From contig JAGFIQ010000132.1 in assembly GCA_024103495.1 (NCBI GenBank), forward strand, positions 1 through 43,181: a stretch of 43,181 bases of DNA. The letters are read 5' to 3'. A program made the translations under genes and the position numbers. This stretch comes from Aridibacter famidurans (GTDB lineage Bacteria; Acidobacteriota; Blastocatellia; Pyrinomonadales; Pyrinomonadaceae). The stretch's first letter is position 1. Each line of letters begins with the position of its first letter. Below the pieces are notes generated by a model. It worked only from the letters and a program-made list of their open reading frames with translations. It ran no database searches and had not been told where the DNA came from. Shown here piece after piece: positions 1-8,144 of the stretch.

Positions 1-91
1 CAAGCGCAAGGCGAAATCCGCCGGCGAGGACCTGATCACGTCGATCGTCGAGCAGGCTGCGACGGAGATAGTGGAAGCTCTCTCGAGATGA
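1..91 (+). CDS. 3' end of an unknown gene (partial)
   Basis: An open frame enters from the left edge (first full codon at position 2) and stops with TGA at 89-91. It encodes 29 visible residues ending in TEIVEALSR. The tail is hydrophilic and probably helical, with alternating charged and small residues. Too little is visible to name a family. A strong hairpin terminator follows 15 nt later, which supports a real gene end. The start and most of the protein lie outside the window. Confidence 0.6.
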   Translation, partial: KRKAKSAGEDLITSIVEQAATEIVEALSR

Positions 92-105
92 CCTGAAAAC
101 CGGCG

Positions 106-143
106 GGCCGGCGTCTTTATCTAAAACGCCGGCCGAATTTTTT
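106..143 (+). terminator. Rho-independent terminator
   Basis: A perfect 9-bp GC-rich stem (GGCCGGCGT at 106-114 with ACGCCGGCC at 126-134) has an 11-nt loop and is followed by GAA and six T residues at 138-143. It closes the partial gene to its left and insulates the operon that starts at 186. Confidence 0.9.
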
Positions 144-185
144 GGGTGTATCATCGTCCGGACAGGCTTTTCACGGAGCGACATT

Positions 186-1151
186 ATGAGACAGAAGATC
201 ATTTATCTGATACTTGCCATCCTTACCGCCGTCTATGTCCTGCCTGCACAGGACACGGCGGAACCCAACCGGGAGCCCGAAAAGGCGGAGATCGTCACGT
301 CGGACATAGACCTGTTCTGGAAGGCATACGACAGGGCGACTCCGGAGAACGACCTGATCGTCTACCGCGACGAATACCTCAGGAAGGGAAGCGTGGGACT
401 TCAGGAGTTCGCGCGGATAAGGATCGGGAGCGTATGCAACCTCGTCGAGACGATCGATTCGCATCCACGTTACTTTGAAGGTCTTCGTGCCGGATCGATG
501 AAGATCGACTCCTTTAAGCCGAACATCCGGGCGAGTTTTGTGCGGCTAAAGGAGATCTATCCCGACGCGGTCTTTCCTTCGGTCTATTTTCTGATCGGGA
601 GCATGAACTCCGCCGGCACGCTGACCGACAAAGGCCTTCTGATCGGCGTCGATATGTTCGGAAAGACCGAGAATACGCCTATGGAAGAGCTCGGCGACTG
701 GCACAAGGCGGTCATCTCTTCGATCGACAGGCTTCCGTTCATCGTCGCCCACGAGCTGATCCATTACCAGCAGGCGAGGCTGAACGACAGGTCGCTGCTC
801 GCGGCGGCGATCCGCGAAGGCAGCGCGGATTTTATCGGCGAGCTTATCTCAGGCGGCCAGATCAATCCGCATCTTCAGGAATACGGCAACGCGCGCGAGC
901 GGGAGCTTTGGCTCGAGTTCGAGAAGGAGATGTCGGGCAACGACCGCAGCAACTGGCTTTACCAGGGCGAGAAGGCTAAAGACCGTCCGGCGGACCTTGG
1001 GTATTACATCGGCTACAAGATCGCGGAAAACTTCTACAAGAACTCGGCGGACAAGAAAAAGGCGGTCCGGGACATCCTTTTGATCGAAGACTTTCCGAAG
1101 TTCCTCGCGGCCAGCAAGTACGCGGAGAAGTTCAGGAGGGTCGGGGAATGA
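186..1151 (+). CDS. Secreted HExxH putative zinc metalloprotease (DUF2268-like)
   Basis: The 321-residue protein starts with a signal peptide (about residues 1-21: short basic start, hydrophobic core, cleavage near LPA-Q), so export is expected. The zinc-protease signature HELIH lies at 189-193. EGSAD at 211-215 follows and could supply the third, glutamate ligand, as in gluzincins and DUF2268-type predicted proteases. The rest is helical and charged. The start is supported by an ACGGAG ribosome site 7 nt upstream. It is the first gene of a three-gene operon and overlaps the next gene by 4 nt (ATGA), so translational coupling is likely. The motif is seen directly; protease activity and substrate are inferred. 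Its membrane-protein neighbours hint at an envelope role. Confidence 0.75.
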   Translation: MRQKIIYLILAILTAVYVLPAQDTAEPNREPEKAEIVTSDIDLFWKAYDRATPENDLIVYRDEYLRKGSVGLQEFARIRIGSVCNLVETIDSHPRYFEGLRAGSMKIDSFKPNIRASFVRLKEIYPDAVFPSVYFLIGSMNSAGTLTDKGLLIGVDMFGKTENTPMEELGDWHKAVISSIDRLPFIVAHELIHYQQARLNDRSLLAAAIREGSADFIGELISGGQINPHLQEYGNARERELWLEFEKEMSGNDRSNWLYQGEKAKDRPADLGYYIGYKIAENFYKNSADKKKAVRDILLIEDFPKFLAASKYAEKFRRVGE

Positions 1152-1531
1152 GGTTCGCGAAGTCCGTGTTTCTCGTAGCGGGGATCTACGGCATCGCGGT
1201 GCTGATCCCGCAATACTTCCTGGAGGCAAGGAACGCGGTCGATTTTCCTCCGCCGATCACGCATCCGGAGTACTTCTACGGGTTTACGGGTGTCGCGCTG
1301 GCCTTTCAGTTCGTGTTTCTAGTGATCTCGCGTGACCCTGTGAGGTACAGGCCGATGATGATCCCTTCGGTGATCGAGAAGTTCTCGTTCGCCGGAGCGG
1401 CGATCGTGCTGTTTTACTTGGACAGGATCCACGCGGCGGTGCTGGCGTTCGGGATGATCGATATGGTGCTCGGCGTTCTCTTCGCGGCGAGCTTTATCGT
1501 GACCCCTTCAGAACAGACCTTTGAGGGCTGA
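1148..1531 (+). CDS. Small integral membrane protein, unknown function
   Basis: A 127-residue protein with four predicted membrane segments (about residues 5-23, 45-60, 76-92 and 96-117). The loop between segments 1 and 2 is rich in proline and aromatic residues (VDFPPPITHPEYFYGF). A short basic loop (RDPVRYRP) lies between segments 2 and 3. No enzymatic motif is visible and no family was recognised. The start codon overlaps the stop of the HExxH gene (ATGA at 1148-1151), so the two are translationally coupled. The next membrane-protein gene begins 3 nt after its stop. Confidence 0.7.
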   Translation: MRFAKSVFLVAGIYGIAVLIPQYFLEARNAVDFPPPITHPEYFYGFTGVALAFQFVFLVISRDPVRYRPMMIPSVIEKFSFAGAAIVLFYLDRIHAAVLAFGMIDMVLGVLFAASFIVTPSEQTFEG

Positions 1532-1534
1532 ACC

Positions 1535-2242
1535 ATGATCGAGGGAACTCCCTTCATCCTTCCGCTTCTGATCACGTTGTCGGCAGGGTTCTGCGCGGCA
1601 ATGCTGATCGCGGCGGCGAGGCGGGCAGGGGCATCGGTTATCGCGATTGGCGCCCTGGCCGGAGTCAGCGCCCTGATCCTGATCGTTCAGGCCTGTCTGG
1701 GTTACAGTGGATTCTATCTCGAGATGAACTCGCCTGCGCCCAGGTTTATAACCGCCGCGCCGCCTGCCGTGCTGATCCTCCTGCTTTTCGTTCTTCTAGG
1801 GATGCCGCGCGGGGACGCGCCTCTCAGAACTCTCACGCTTCTCCACACGGTCCGCGTCCCGGTCGAACTCGTGCTCTGGGGGCTGTTCGTCTATGGAAAG
1901 GTGCCTCAGCTGATGACCTTTGAGGGAATCAATCCCGACATCATCTCCGGGCTGACAGCGCCGTTCGCGGCGTGGATCGGATTCAGGGACGGAAAGCCGA
2001 GGCGGGCAATCCTGATAGTGTGGAACCTCGCGGCGCTGGCTCTGTTGTTAAACATCGTCTGGCACGCGGTGCTGTCTGTGCCGACGCCTTTTCAGCGGTA
2101 TGGATTCGAGCAGCCGAACGTCGGCGTGCTCTATTTTCCCTTCATATGGCTCCCGGCGTTCATAGTGCCCGCGGTGTTCGCGGCGCACGTGTGGAGCCTG
2201 CGCGAGCTGATCTTCCCGCAGCGAAGTTCCAAGCCGATTTAG
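1535..2242 (+). CDS. Polytopic membrane protein, unknown function
   Basis: A 235-residue protein with about seven hydrophobic stretches (near residues 7-27, 34-55, 78-95, 105-124, 140-150, 157-180 and 205-225). No catalytic motif was recognised. The start ATG is 3 nt after the previous stop and has GAGGG upstream inside the end of that gene, so it is the third member of the operon starting at 186. The gene ends about 50 nt before the first hairpin-repeat element. The C-terminus (RELIFPQRSSKPI) is cytosolic-looking and basic. Confidence 0.7.
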   Translation: MIEGTPFILPLLITLSAGFCAAMLIAAARRAGASVIAIGALAGVSALILIVQACLGYSGFYLEMNSPAPRFITAAPPAVLILLLFVLLGMPRGDAPLRTLTLLHTVRVPVELVLWGLFVYGKVPQLMTFEGINPDIISGLTAPFAAWIGFRDGKPRRAILIVWNLAALALLLNIVWHAVLSVPTPFQRYGFEQPNVGVLYFPFIWLPAFIVPAVFAAHVWSLRELIFPQRSSKPI

Positions 2243-2290
2243 TTAGCACCACATTGTTATCGAATCGTTTCCTTTTTACGGAGGATCGGG

Positions 2291-3373
2291 TAACCACAGA
2301 GTTCACAGGGGTTCGCATAAAGGTCACAGAGCTCGTCCTTAGTGCCCTCTGTGAATCCCTCTGTGTTCTTCGTGGTTGAATTCCTTGCGTGGGGTCGGAC
2401 GATAGCAAGCAGCTCATCAACGCGGGCACGACCGTTCGAATCGGGGCCTCTTTCCGGGAGTGCAGGCAACCCCAGAGGGCACAGAGGTTTGCACAAAGGT
2501 CACTGAGGAAACCTTCTGAGGATTTCTACTTTTCTTCACATGGAAAGCGTGAAATGCGGGAAGAGATCTAACCGCAAAGGTCGCAAGGAGATCCCTTAGC
2601 GTTCTTTGCGAAAATCTCTGCGTTCTCTGCGGTAGAGTTCCTTTCTCGAGGTAGGGCGTGATCAGAAAACTCAGAATCGAGGGCACGACTGTCCGAAACG
2701 GGGCCTCTTCCCAAAGGGTCGATTAACCACAGAGTTCACAGAGATTTACACGGAGACCACTGAGACTCACCTCCGTGTCCTTCGTGAAATCCTTCGCGTC
2801 CTCTGTGGTCGAATCCTCTAAACGAGGCCGGGCGACATCCGGAAACTGATCGACGCAGACGCGATTGAACGAATCGGGGCCTCTTTACGGAAGTTAAGGC
2901 AACTACAGAGCGCACGGAGGTTCGCACGGAGGTCACTGAGGAAACCTTCTGAGGATTTCTACTTTTCTTCACATGGAAAGCGTGAAATGCAGGAAGAGAT
3001 CTAACCGCAAAGGTCGCAAGGAGATCCCTTAGCGTTCTTTGCGAAAATCTCTGCGTTCTCTACGGTAGAGTTCCTTTCTCGAGGTCGGGCGTGATCAGAA
3101 AACTCAGCATCGCGGGCACGAATGTCCGAAACGGGGCCTCTTCCCAAAGGGTCGATTAACCACAGAGTTCACAGAGATTTACACGGAGACCACTGAGACT
3201 CACCTCCGTGTCCTAGTGAAGTCCTTCGCGTCCTCCGTGGTTGAATCCTTTGCGAGAGGTCGGGCGACATCCGGAAACTGATCGGCGCAGAAGGGAATGA
3301 TCGGATAGGGGCCTCTTTACGGAAGTTAAGCTAACCACAGAGGGCAAAGAGGTCTTCCCGAAGGTCACCGAGG
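2291..3373. repeat. Two-level tandem array of ACCACAGAG-type hairpin elements
   Basis: About 1.1 kb without a credible gene. A 432-433 bp unit occurs about 2.2 times: the marker GGGGCCTCTTT starts at 2443, 2876 and 3308. 2521-2816 and 2954-3247 are almost identical. Each unit has two sub-units of about 257 and 176 bp, marked by further GGGGCCTCTT copies at 2700 and 3133. The sub-units carry imperfect inverted repeats. In 2724-2814, for example, ACCACAGAG and ACACGGAG on the left face CTCCGTGT and CTCTGTGGT on the right. Another flavour (2571-2634) begins ACCGCAAAGG and ends CTGCGGT. The array runs to the stop codon of the kinase gene at 3374. Short frames inside it are repeat-derived and are not called. 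Confidence 0.85.
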
Positions 3374-6241
3374 TCATCTTCCGGAAGGCCTTCGGCTCAG
3401 CATCACCGCGTCCGTCAGAAGATGCCTGGTCGCGATCGCATTCCTCTTTCCGTCCCGCGAGATCGCGAGCCGATACAATTCGGTCGCACCCGAAGAAACG
3501 AAAGGAACCGGCGATCCGCCGTCCAGAGGCCGGAACCAGATCGTGTTGATTGAATCGCCCCCCGAATCGAGGTCCCTGTAGATCAGCCCCTTTCCGTCCG
3601 GCGACCATTGGAAAACATTGACCGGAGAAATCTCGAATGTTAGTTCGTCAGCGGTTGCCGTAAACCCTCGCACGCCGACCATCGGCCTCGCCTTTTGTTC
3701 GTCGAAATACCTGTAAGCCACGCGAGCACCGTCGGGCGAGATGGCCCATCGTCCCGAACCGAAATGCTCGCGCTCCGTAACAGTCCCGTTCGCCAGATCC
3801 ATCCGGCAGATCACCTCGCGGTCGCCTTTGCGGCATTCGAAATACAGCGCTTTCCCGTCGGGAGCAACCATCGGGTTCTCGGTCACGCCCGGACGGTCCA
3901 CAAGCATCGCGGGCTCTGTCCCGTCGATGTTCATCCGCCAGACCTCGTATTCTCCACTTCTGTCGGACATGAAATAGATACGCGAACCGTCGCGTGAGAC
4001 AGCGGGTGCCGCGTCGTTCGATTCCCCGGGAGTAAGCTGCTGGCGTCCGGAGCCGTCCGGATCCATTATCCAGATGTGCGGGCGGTTGTTGTCCACCGAA
4101 TCGAAAACGATCCTTCCGTCGGGGGTCCAGTCAAGATCCAGGTAAAAGGTCGGCTCGGAAGTGATCTTTGTATAGGTTTCAAAGTCGCTTCCTTCGCCAA
4201 CCCATATGTCCTTCGCGTCGATCCTCTGAGCCGCGACCACGGTATTGCCGTCATCGCTGACGCTTATGCCGAAGTACTCGTTCAGGTCGTTCGTGATCCT
4301 TGTCTGGGTACCTGTGGCGGGATTTACGAAATAAAGCTGGGCGAGATTCGATTCCGGATCGACCGCGTTGACCAGGAGGCCGCTGCCGTCCTTCAATGCG
4401 ACCACCTCGCTTATCCTGGGCCTTCGGTCGGGAATGATCACGCGTTCATCGCCTCCGTCAGCCGGGATCTCGATCAGCGACCACGACTCCTCGCTCTTTG
4501 TCTCGGTGGTCTTTATAAGGTAAATGCGGGTCCCGTCGGCGGAAAAATGCGGATCGCGGAACTTCACGTTCGCCGCTCCCGTCAGGATCACCTTCTCGTT
4601 GCTGCCGTCGTTCGCATCCGCCGATAGCAGGCTCATTCGGTCGCGGTACCTCACGAACAGAAGCCTTGAACCGTCCGGGCTCAGCGATCCAAGGTCGTTC
4701 ACGTTGTCGATCAGCTTTCGGGGCGCACCGCCGATCGCGGAGATCCTGTACATAGTGCCGCCGAGCGCGTCCTTCTTCGCGGTGATGTAGTAGATCTGGC
4801 TGCCGTCGTGCGAGAAGGTCAGCCCGCCCCAGTAATGAACGTCCTGTGCATCGACAAGCCGAAGCGCGTTGCGGTCGTCCGCAAGCCTTATCCAGAGCGA
4901 GCGGTCGCCGTTAGGCTCGATCGTGTTGTACGCCACGGAGGTTCCGTTCGGGCTGACCCCGGCGTAAACCACGTTGTTCGTCTGCGAGAGCCTCCGGAAG
5001 CTGAAGTTTTCCAGGCGGTACTCCTCACCGGGAGCCGGCGAACCGAAGTACGCGATCCCGAAGATTATCGCGATCGCCGCGAGAAATCCAGCCGGAACGA
5101 TCACATATTGCCACCGTCCTTTTCGGCGGCCCGTGACCCTCCTGTCGGCCGACGAAGGGTCCATCGAGATCCCGGCCTTCACCGCCGCGCGGACCTCTTC
5201 GAGGATCACCCGCACCTCGTCCATAGACTGGAACCGCTTGCGGGTCGACTTCTCAAGACAGCGCTTGATGAGCCTTGAAAGAAGGAAGGGGACCGACGGC
5301 TTGAGATCCGTGACCGAAACCGGCTCTTCCTTGAGGACCTTGCTGACGATCGAAGCGTAATTCTCGCCTTTGAACGGACGCTCGCCCGTGATCGCTTCGT
5401 ACATCACGATCCCCAGGCTGAAGATGTCGCTCCTTTGGTCGACGGGCTTGCCTTCGGCCTGCTCCGGCGACATGTACGCCGGCGTTCCGAGGACCTGCCC
5501 GGGCATCGTTATGCTCGATCCGGACACCGGCCGGTCCTGGTCCTTGCGGTCGAGAAGAGCGAGGCCGAAATCCAGAACCTTCGGATTTCCGTCCGGCTCG
5601 ATGATGATGTTGCCGGGTTTGATATCGCGGTGGACGACGCCTTTCCGGTGAGCGTGCGCGAGAGCTTCGGCGAGATCGATGAAGATGTCCAGGAAAAGCT
5701 CGATCCCGAGAGGGCCTTTCTTGAAGAGCGCGTTCAAAGGCTCTCCTTCGACGTATTCCATCGTGAAGAACGGTAGCCCGTCGACCTCTTCGACCGAATA
5801 GACCGTCGCCACGTTGGGGTGGTTGAGCGACGCGGTCGCCTTGACCTCGGTCTGGAACCTCCGGAGATAGTCGCTGTTGACGGCGAAGTAAAGCGGAAGC
5901 GTCTTGACGGCGACATTTCGGTTCAGCTTGTTGTCGTGAGCGAGATATACCTCGCCCATTCCGCCGATCCCGATCTTGCGAAGGATCGTGTAATGTCCGA
6001 TCTCCTTTCCTTCCGCAAGCGTAATCTCCTGGTCGCCGAGTATCTCGCCGACCCTTCGATATGCATTGTCAGAAATGAAATCTCCCGCGCTTGCGTCGGC
6101 GTCGAGAAGCGACTCGACCTCGCGGCGAAGCGTGGTGTCCTCTCCGCAGGCCTGCTCAAGGTAGTCCTCTCGGGCGCCCGGCTCGAATTCGAGCGCCGAG
6201 TTGTATACCTCGGTTATCCTTTTCCAGCGTTCGGGGGTCAT
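3374..6241 (-). CDS. Ser/Thr protein kinase with C-terminal TolB/WD40-like propeller
   Basis: This 955-residue membrane kinase has an N-terminal acidic helical region (1-75) typical of acidobacterial kinases. The kinase domain spans about 84-350: glycine loop GIGGMGEVY at 91-99, VAVK lysine K113, HRDIKPGN at 204-211, DFG at 224-226 and SPE at 258-260. One membrane segment lies at about 378-399. The C-terminal half (410-955) has repeated SPDG/DGS strands, as in TolB/PD40 beta-propellers, and should be outside the membrane as a sensor. All catalytic residues are present, so it is probably active. A GAGGAAG site precedes the start. The stop lies at the edge of the 432-bp repeat array, so the last residues (SRRPSGR) may be repeat-influenced. 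Targets are unknown. Confidence 0.92.
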   Translation of the reverse strand: MTPERWKRITEVYNSALEFEPGAREDYLEQACGEDTTLRREVESLLDADASAGDFISDNAYRRVGEILGDQEITLAEGKEIGHYTILRKIGIGGMGEVYLAHDNKLNRNVAVKTLPLYFAVNSDYLRRFQTEVKATASLNHPNVATVYSVEEVDGLPFFTMEYVEGEPLNALFKKGPLGIELFLDIFIDLAEALAHAHRKGVVHRDIKPGNIIIEPDGNPKVLDFGLALLDRKDQDRPVSGSSITMPGQVLGTPAYMSPEQAEGKPVDQRSDIFSLGIVMYEAITGERPFKGENYASIVSKVLKEEPVSVTDLKPSVPFLLSRLIKRCLEKSTRKRFQSMDEVRVILEEVRAAVKAGISMDPSSADRRVTGRRKGRWQYVIVPAGFLAAIAIIFGIAYFGSPAPGEEYRLENFSFRRLSQTNNVVYAGVSPNGTSVAYNTIEPNGDRSLWIRLADDRNALRLVDAQDVHYWGGLTFSHDGSQIYYITAKKDALGGTMYRISAIGGAPRKLIDNVNDLGSLSPDGSRLLFVRYRDRMSLLSADANDGSNEKVILTGAANVKFRDPHFSADGTRIYLIKTTETKSEESWSLIEIPADGGDERVIIPDRRPRISEVVALKDGSGLLVNAVDPESNLAQLYFVNPATGTQTRITNDLNEYFGISVSDDGNTVVAAQRIDAKDIWVGEGSDFETYTKITSEPTFYLDLDWTPDGRIVFDSVDNNRPHIWIMDPDGSGRQQLTPGESNDAAPAVSRDGSRIYFMSDRSGEYEVWRMNIDGTEPAMLVDRPGVTENPMVAPDGKALYFECRKGDREVICRMDLANGTVTEREHFGSGRWAISPDGARVAYRYFDEQKARPMVGVRGFTATADELTFEISPVNVFQWSPDGKGLIYRDLDSGGDSINTIWFRPLDGGSPVPFVSSGATELYRLAISRDGKRNAIATRHLLTDAVMLSRRPSGR

Positions 6242-6456
6242 CGGTCAAAAAACTTCCTCGCAAGGCGGCGGCCCCGGCTCGAAAATGCGGGGACCGCCGA
6301 AAACACGTTGTTCCGCAGGCGGTTAGTCTAACACAGGCAAAACCCCGCGACGCACGGTCTTGTGTCGTCCTGTCCGCTTCCAACGGGCCAATTCGTCTAT
6401 CTGATCGAGCGCCAAAGTGACGCTTCGTTTTATACGTACTTTACGGAGGAATAATT

Positions 6457-7401
6457 ATGCTGGATACGATAGAAGTGAAAGAAAGAAGAAGCGGCGGGTC
6501 CCGTACTTTCAGGGATACGCTGGTTGTGTCGGAGCGCGTTAACTGGAGGCTCGAGGACCTCGTCGGCGAGACGAAGCGGATGAACTTCCGATTGAGGTTT
6601 ATGCCGGAGAGCCTCGCGAGAGTGGAGAACCTCCCGTTCCTGTCGGCGGACGAAAAGAGGGTGCTGAACCAGATCCGCGGACACGCGTACCTGCGAATCT
6701 TCGGGCTGGTGGAGGAATTCATCCTCCCGTTCGTGCTCGACCACGTCAGGCCGTGCCTCGACAAGGACGATTACAGGGTCCGTGCGTTCCTGCAGTTCGC
6801 TGCCGAGGAAGCAAAGCACATACAGCTTTTCAAGATCTTCGGCGAGAACTTCCGCGAGGGTTTCGGAAGCGAGTGCGGGGTTATCGGGCCGCCCTCAGCA
6901 ATTGCCGAGAAGGTGCTCTCGCACCAGCCTTTGGCGGTCGCGCTTTTGATCCTTCACATCGAGTGGATGACGCAGAGGCACTATCTGGACAGCATCAAGG
7001 ACGACAACGAACTTGATCCGCAGTTCAAGAGCCTTCTGAAACACCACTGGCTGGAGGAGGCTCAGCACGCGAAGCTCGACGGTCTGATGGTCGAGGCGAT
7101 CGCGGACGGGATGACCGACGAAGATATCGAATCGGCGGTGGACGAATACCTCGAGATCGGAGGATTTCTTGATGAAGGAATGAAGGGCCAGACGGCTCTC
7201 GACCTCGAGGCCTTCGAATCCGCGACCGGCAGGACGCTTTCGGAAGCTGAGAAGACCGTGTTCATGCAGGTACAGCACCAGGCAAACCGCTGGACGTACA
7301 TCGGCACGGGAATGACGCATCCGAAGTTTCTCGAAATGCTGGAGTACCTGAATCCTGCGGAACGTGAGCGGATCGAGTCCGTTTCTGAGACGTTCTGCTA
7401 G
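6457..7401 (+). CDS. AurF-like non-heme diiron oxygenase
   Basis: A soluble, helical 314-residue protein with a ferritin-like diiron pattern: E86/E87, E118-A-K-H121, E169, then H197-WLE-E201-A-Q-H204. The H-x3-E-x2-H spacing of the last group, with its extra histidine, matches p-aminobenzoate N-oxygenase AurF (PF11583) rather than ordinary ferritins. Such enzymes use O2 to oxidise arylamines or related substrates. The substrate here is not predictable. TTACGGAGG lies just before the start. No pathway genes are adjacent: a minus-strand kinase is upstream and a sigma factor downstream. Two hairpin terminators follow the stop, so it is probably monocistronic. A generic ferritin-like or acyl-lipid-modifying enzyme remains possible. 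Confidence 0.7.
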   Translation: MLDTIEVKERRSGGSRTFRDTLVVSERVNWRLEDLVGETKRMNFRLRFMPESLARVENLPFLSADEKRVLNQIRGHAYLRIFGLVEEFILPFVLDHVRPCLDKDDYRVRAFLQFAAEEAKHIQLFKIFGENFREGFGSECGVIGPPSAIAEKVLSHQPLAVALLILHIEWMTQRHYLDSIKDDNELDPQFKSLLKHHWLEEAQHAKLDGLMVEAIADGMTDEDIESAVDEYLEIGGFLDEGMKGQTALDLEAFESATGRTLSEAEKTVFMQVQHQANRWTYIGTGMTHPKFLEMLEYLNPAERERIESVSETFC

Positions 7402-7407
7402 TCAAAT

Positions 7408-7430
7408 GGCGGCAGATATTCGCCGCTTTT
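7408..7430 (+). terminator. Hairpin terminator 1 after the diiron oxygenase
   Basis: GCGGC (7409-7413) pairs with GCCGC (7422-7426) around an 8-nt loop, followed by TTTT. It begins 7 nt after the stop codon. The stem is short, and a stronger hairpin follows, so the two probably act in tandem. Confidence 0.55.
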
Positions 7431-7438
7431 CGCAGACA

Positions 7439-7478
7439 GGCTCTTTTATCCATTTCCGGATGGATAAGAGAGCCTTTT
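7439..7478 (+). terminator. Hairpin terminator 2 after the diiron oxygenase
   Basis: A long stem (GGCTCT and TTATCCAT pairing with ATGGATAA and AGAGCC, with one bulged G) spans 7439-7474 and is followed by TTTT. It separates the oxygenase from the sigma-factor operon. The A/T flanks on both sides could let it work in either direction. Confidence 0.8.
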
Positions 7479-7562
7479 CTGCTTTAGAATATGCCGTCAA
7501 TCAATCTCGCCGAGACGGCTTTGAAAACCACCGTGCGACATCTTGGGAGCTGACTGAATTTT

Positions 7563-8141
7563 ATGGAAGAACCGCAGGATGTAACCCGGCTCCTGATCGA
7601 ATGGAGCAAGGGCGACAAGCTCGTTCTGGAAGAACTGTTTCCGCTTGTTTACGGGGAGCTTCAGAAGATCGCGCACAGGTATCTGCGGGGCGAGAACCGC
7701 GCCATCACTCTCCAGACCACAGCGCTTGTCCACGAGGCCTACCTCAAGCTGATCGACCAAAACCGCGTCCAGTGGCAGAACAGGGCGCATTTCTTCGGCA
7801 TCGCCGCGCAGGCGATGCGGAGGATCCTTCTGGACAACGCCCGCCGGAGGCTCGCCGGTAAACGCGGCCAGGGAGCAAGGCACGTGTCGATCGACAGCGG
7901 CGAGATCGACGTATCCGACGAACGCGCGGCCGAGCTTGTGGACCTCGACGAAGCACTAGACCGGCTCCAGGAGGTCGATCCCGACAAGGCGAGGATCGTG
8001 GAGCTGCGCTACTTCGGCGGTCTTTCGATCGAGGAGGCCGCCGAAGTTCTGGGCGTCAGCGTGGCGACGGTTAATCGCAGCTGGCGAACGGCGCGCGCCT
8101 GGCTTCTCAGCGAACTCTCCCGCGGCGAAACCGCCGAGTGA
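7563..8141 (+). CDS. ECF-type RNA polymerase sigma factor (TIGR02999-like)
   Basis: A 192-residue sigma-70 family protein with region 2 at about 12-95 and region 4 at about 130-185. The sequences LQTTALVHEAYLKL and AHFFGIAAQAMRRIL are hallmarks of the TIGR02999 subfamily, common in acidobacteria and planctomycetes. GLSIEEAAEVLGVSVATV is the region-4 helix-turn-helix. No anti-sigma gene is beside it. Its partner is the large kinase gene that begins 3 nt after its stop, which suggests control by phosphorylation; this is inference from the operon. The site before the start is weak (GGGAG, about 14 nt away). Confidence 0.92.
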   Translation: MEEPQDVTRLLIEWSKGDKLVLEELFPLVYGELQKIAHRYLRGENRAITLQTTALVHEAYLKLIDQNRVQWQNRAHFFGIAAQAMRRILLDNARRRLAGKRGQGARHVSIDSGEIDVSDERAAELVDLDEALDRLQEVDPDKARIVELRYFGGLSIEEAAEVLGVSVATVNRSWRTARAWLLSELSRGETAE

Positions 8142-8144
8142 CAA

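Noticed and set aside
2389..2972. Short open frames in the 432-bp array
   Set aside because: They repeat with the array and are built from hairpin words; no ribosome site or homology.
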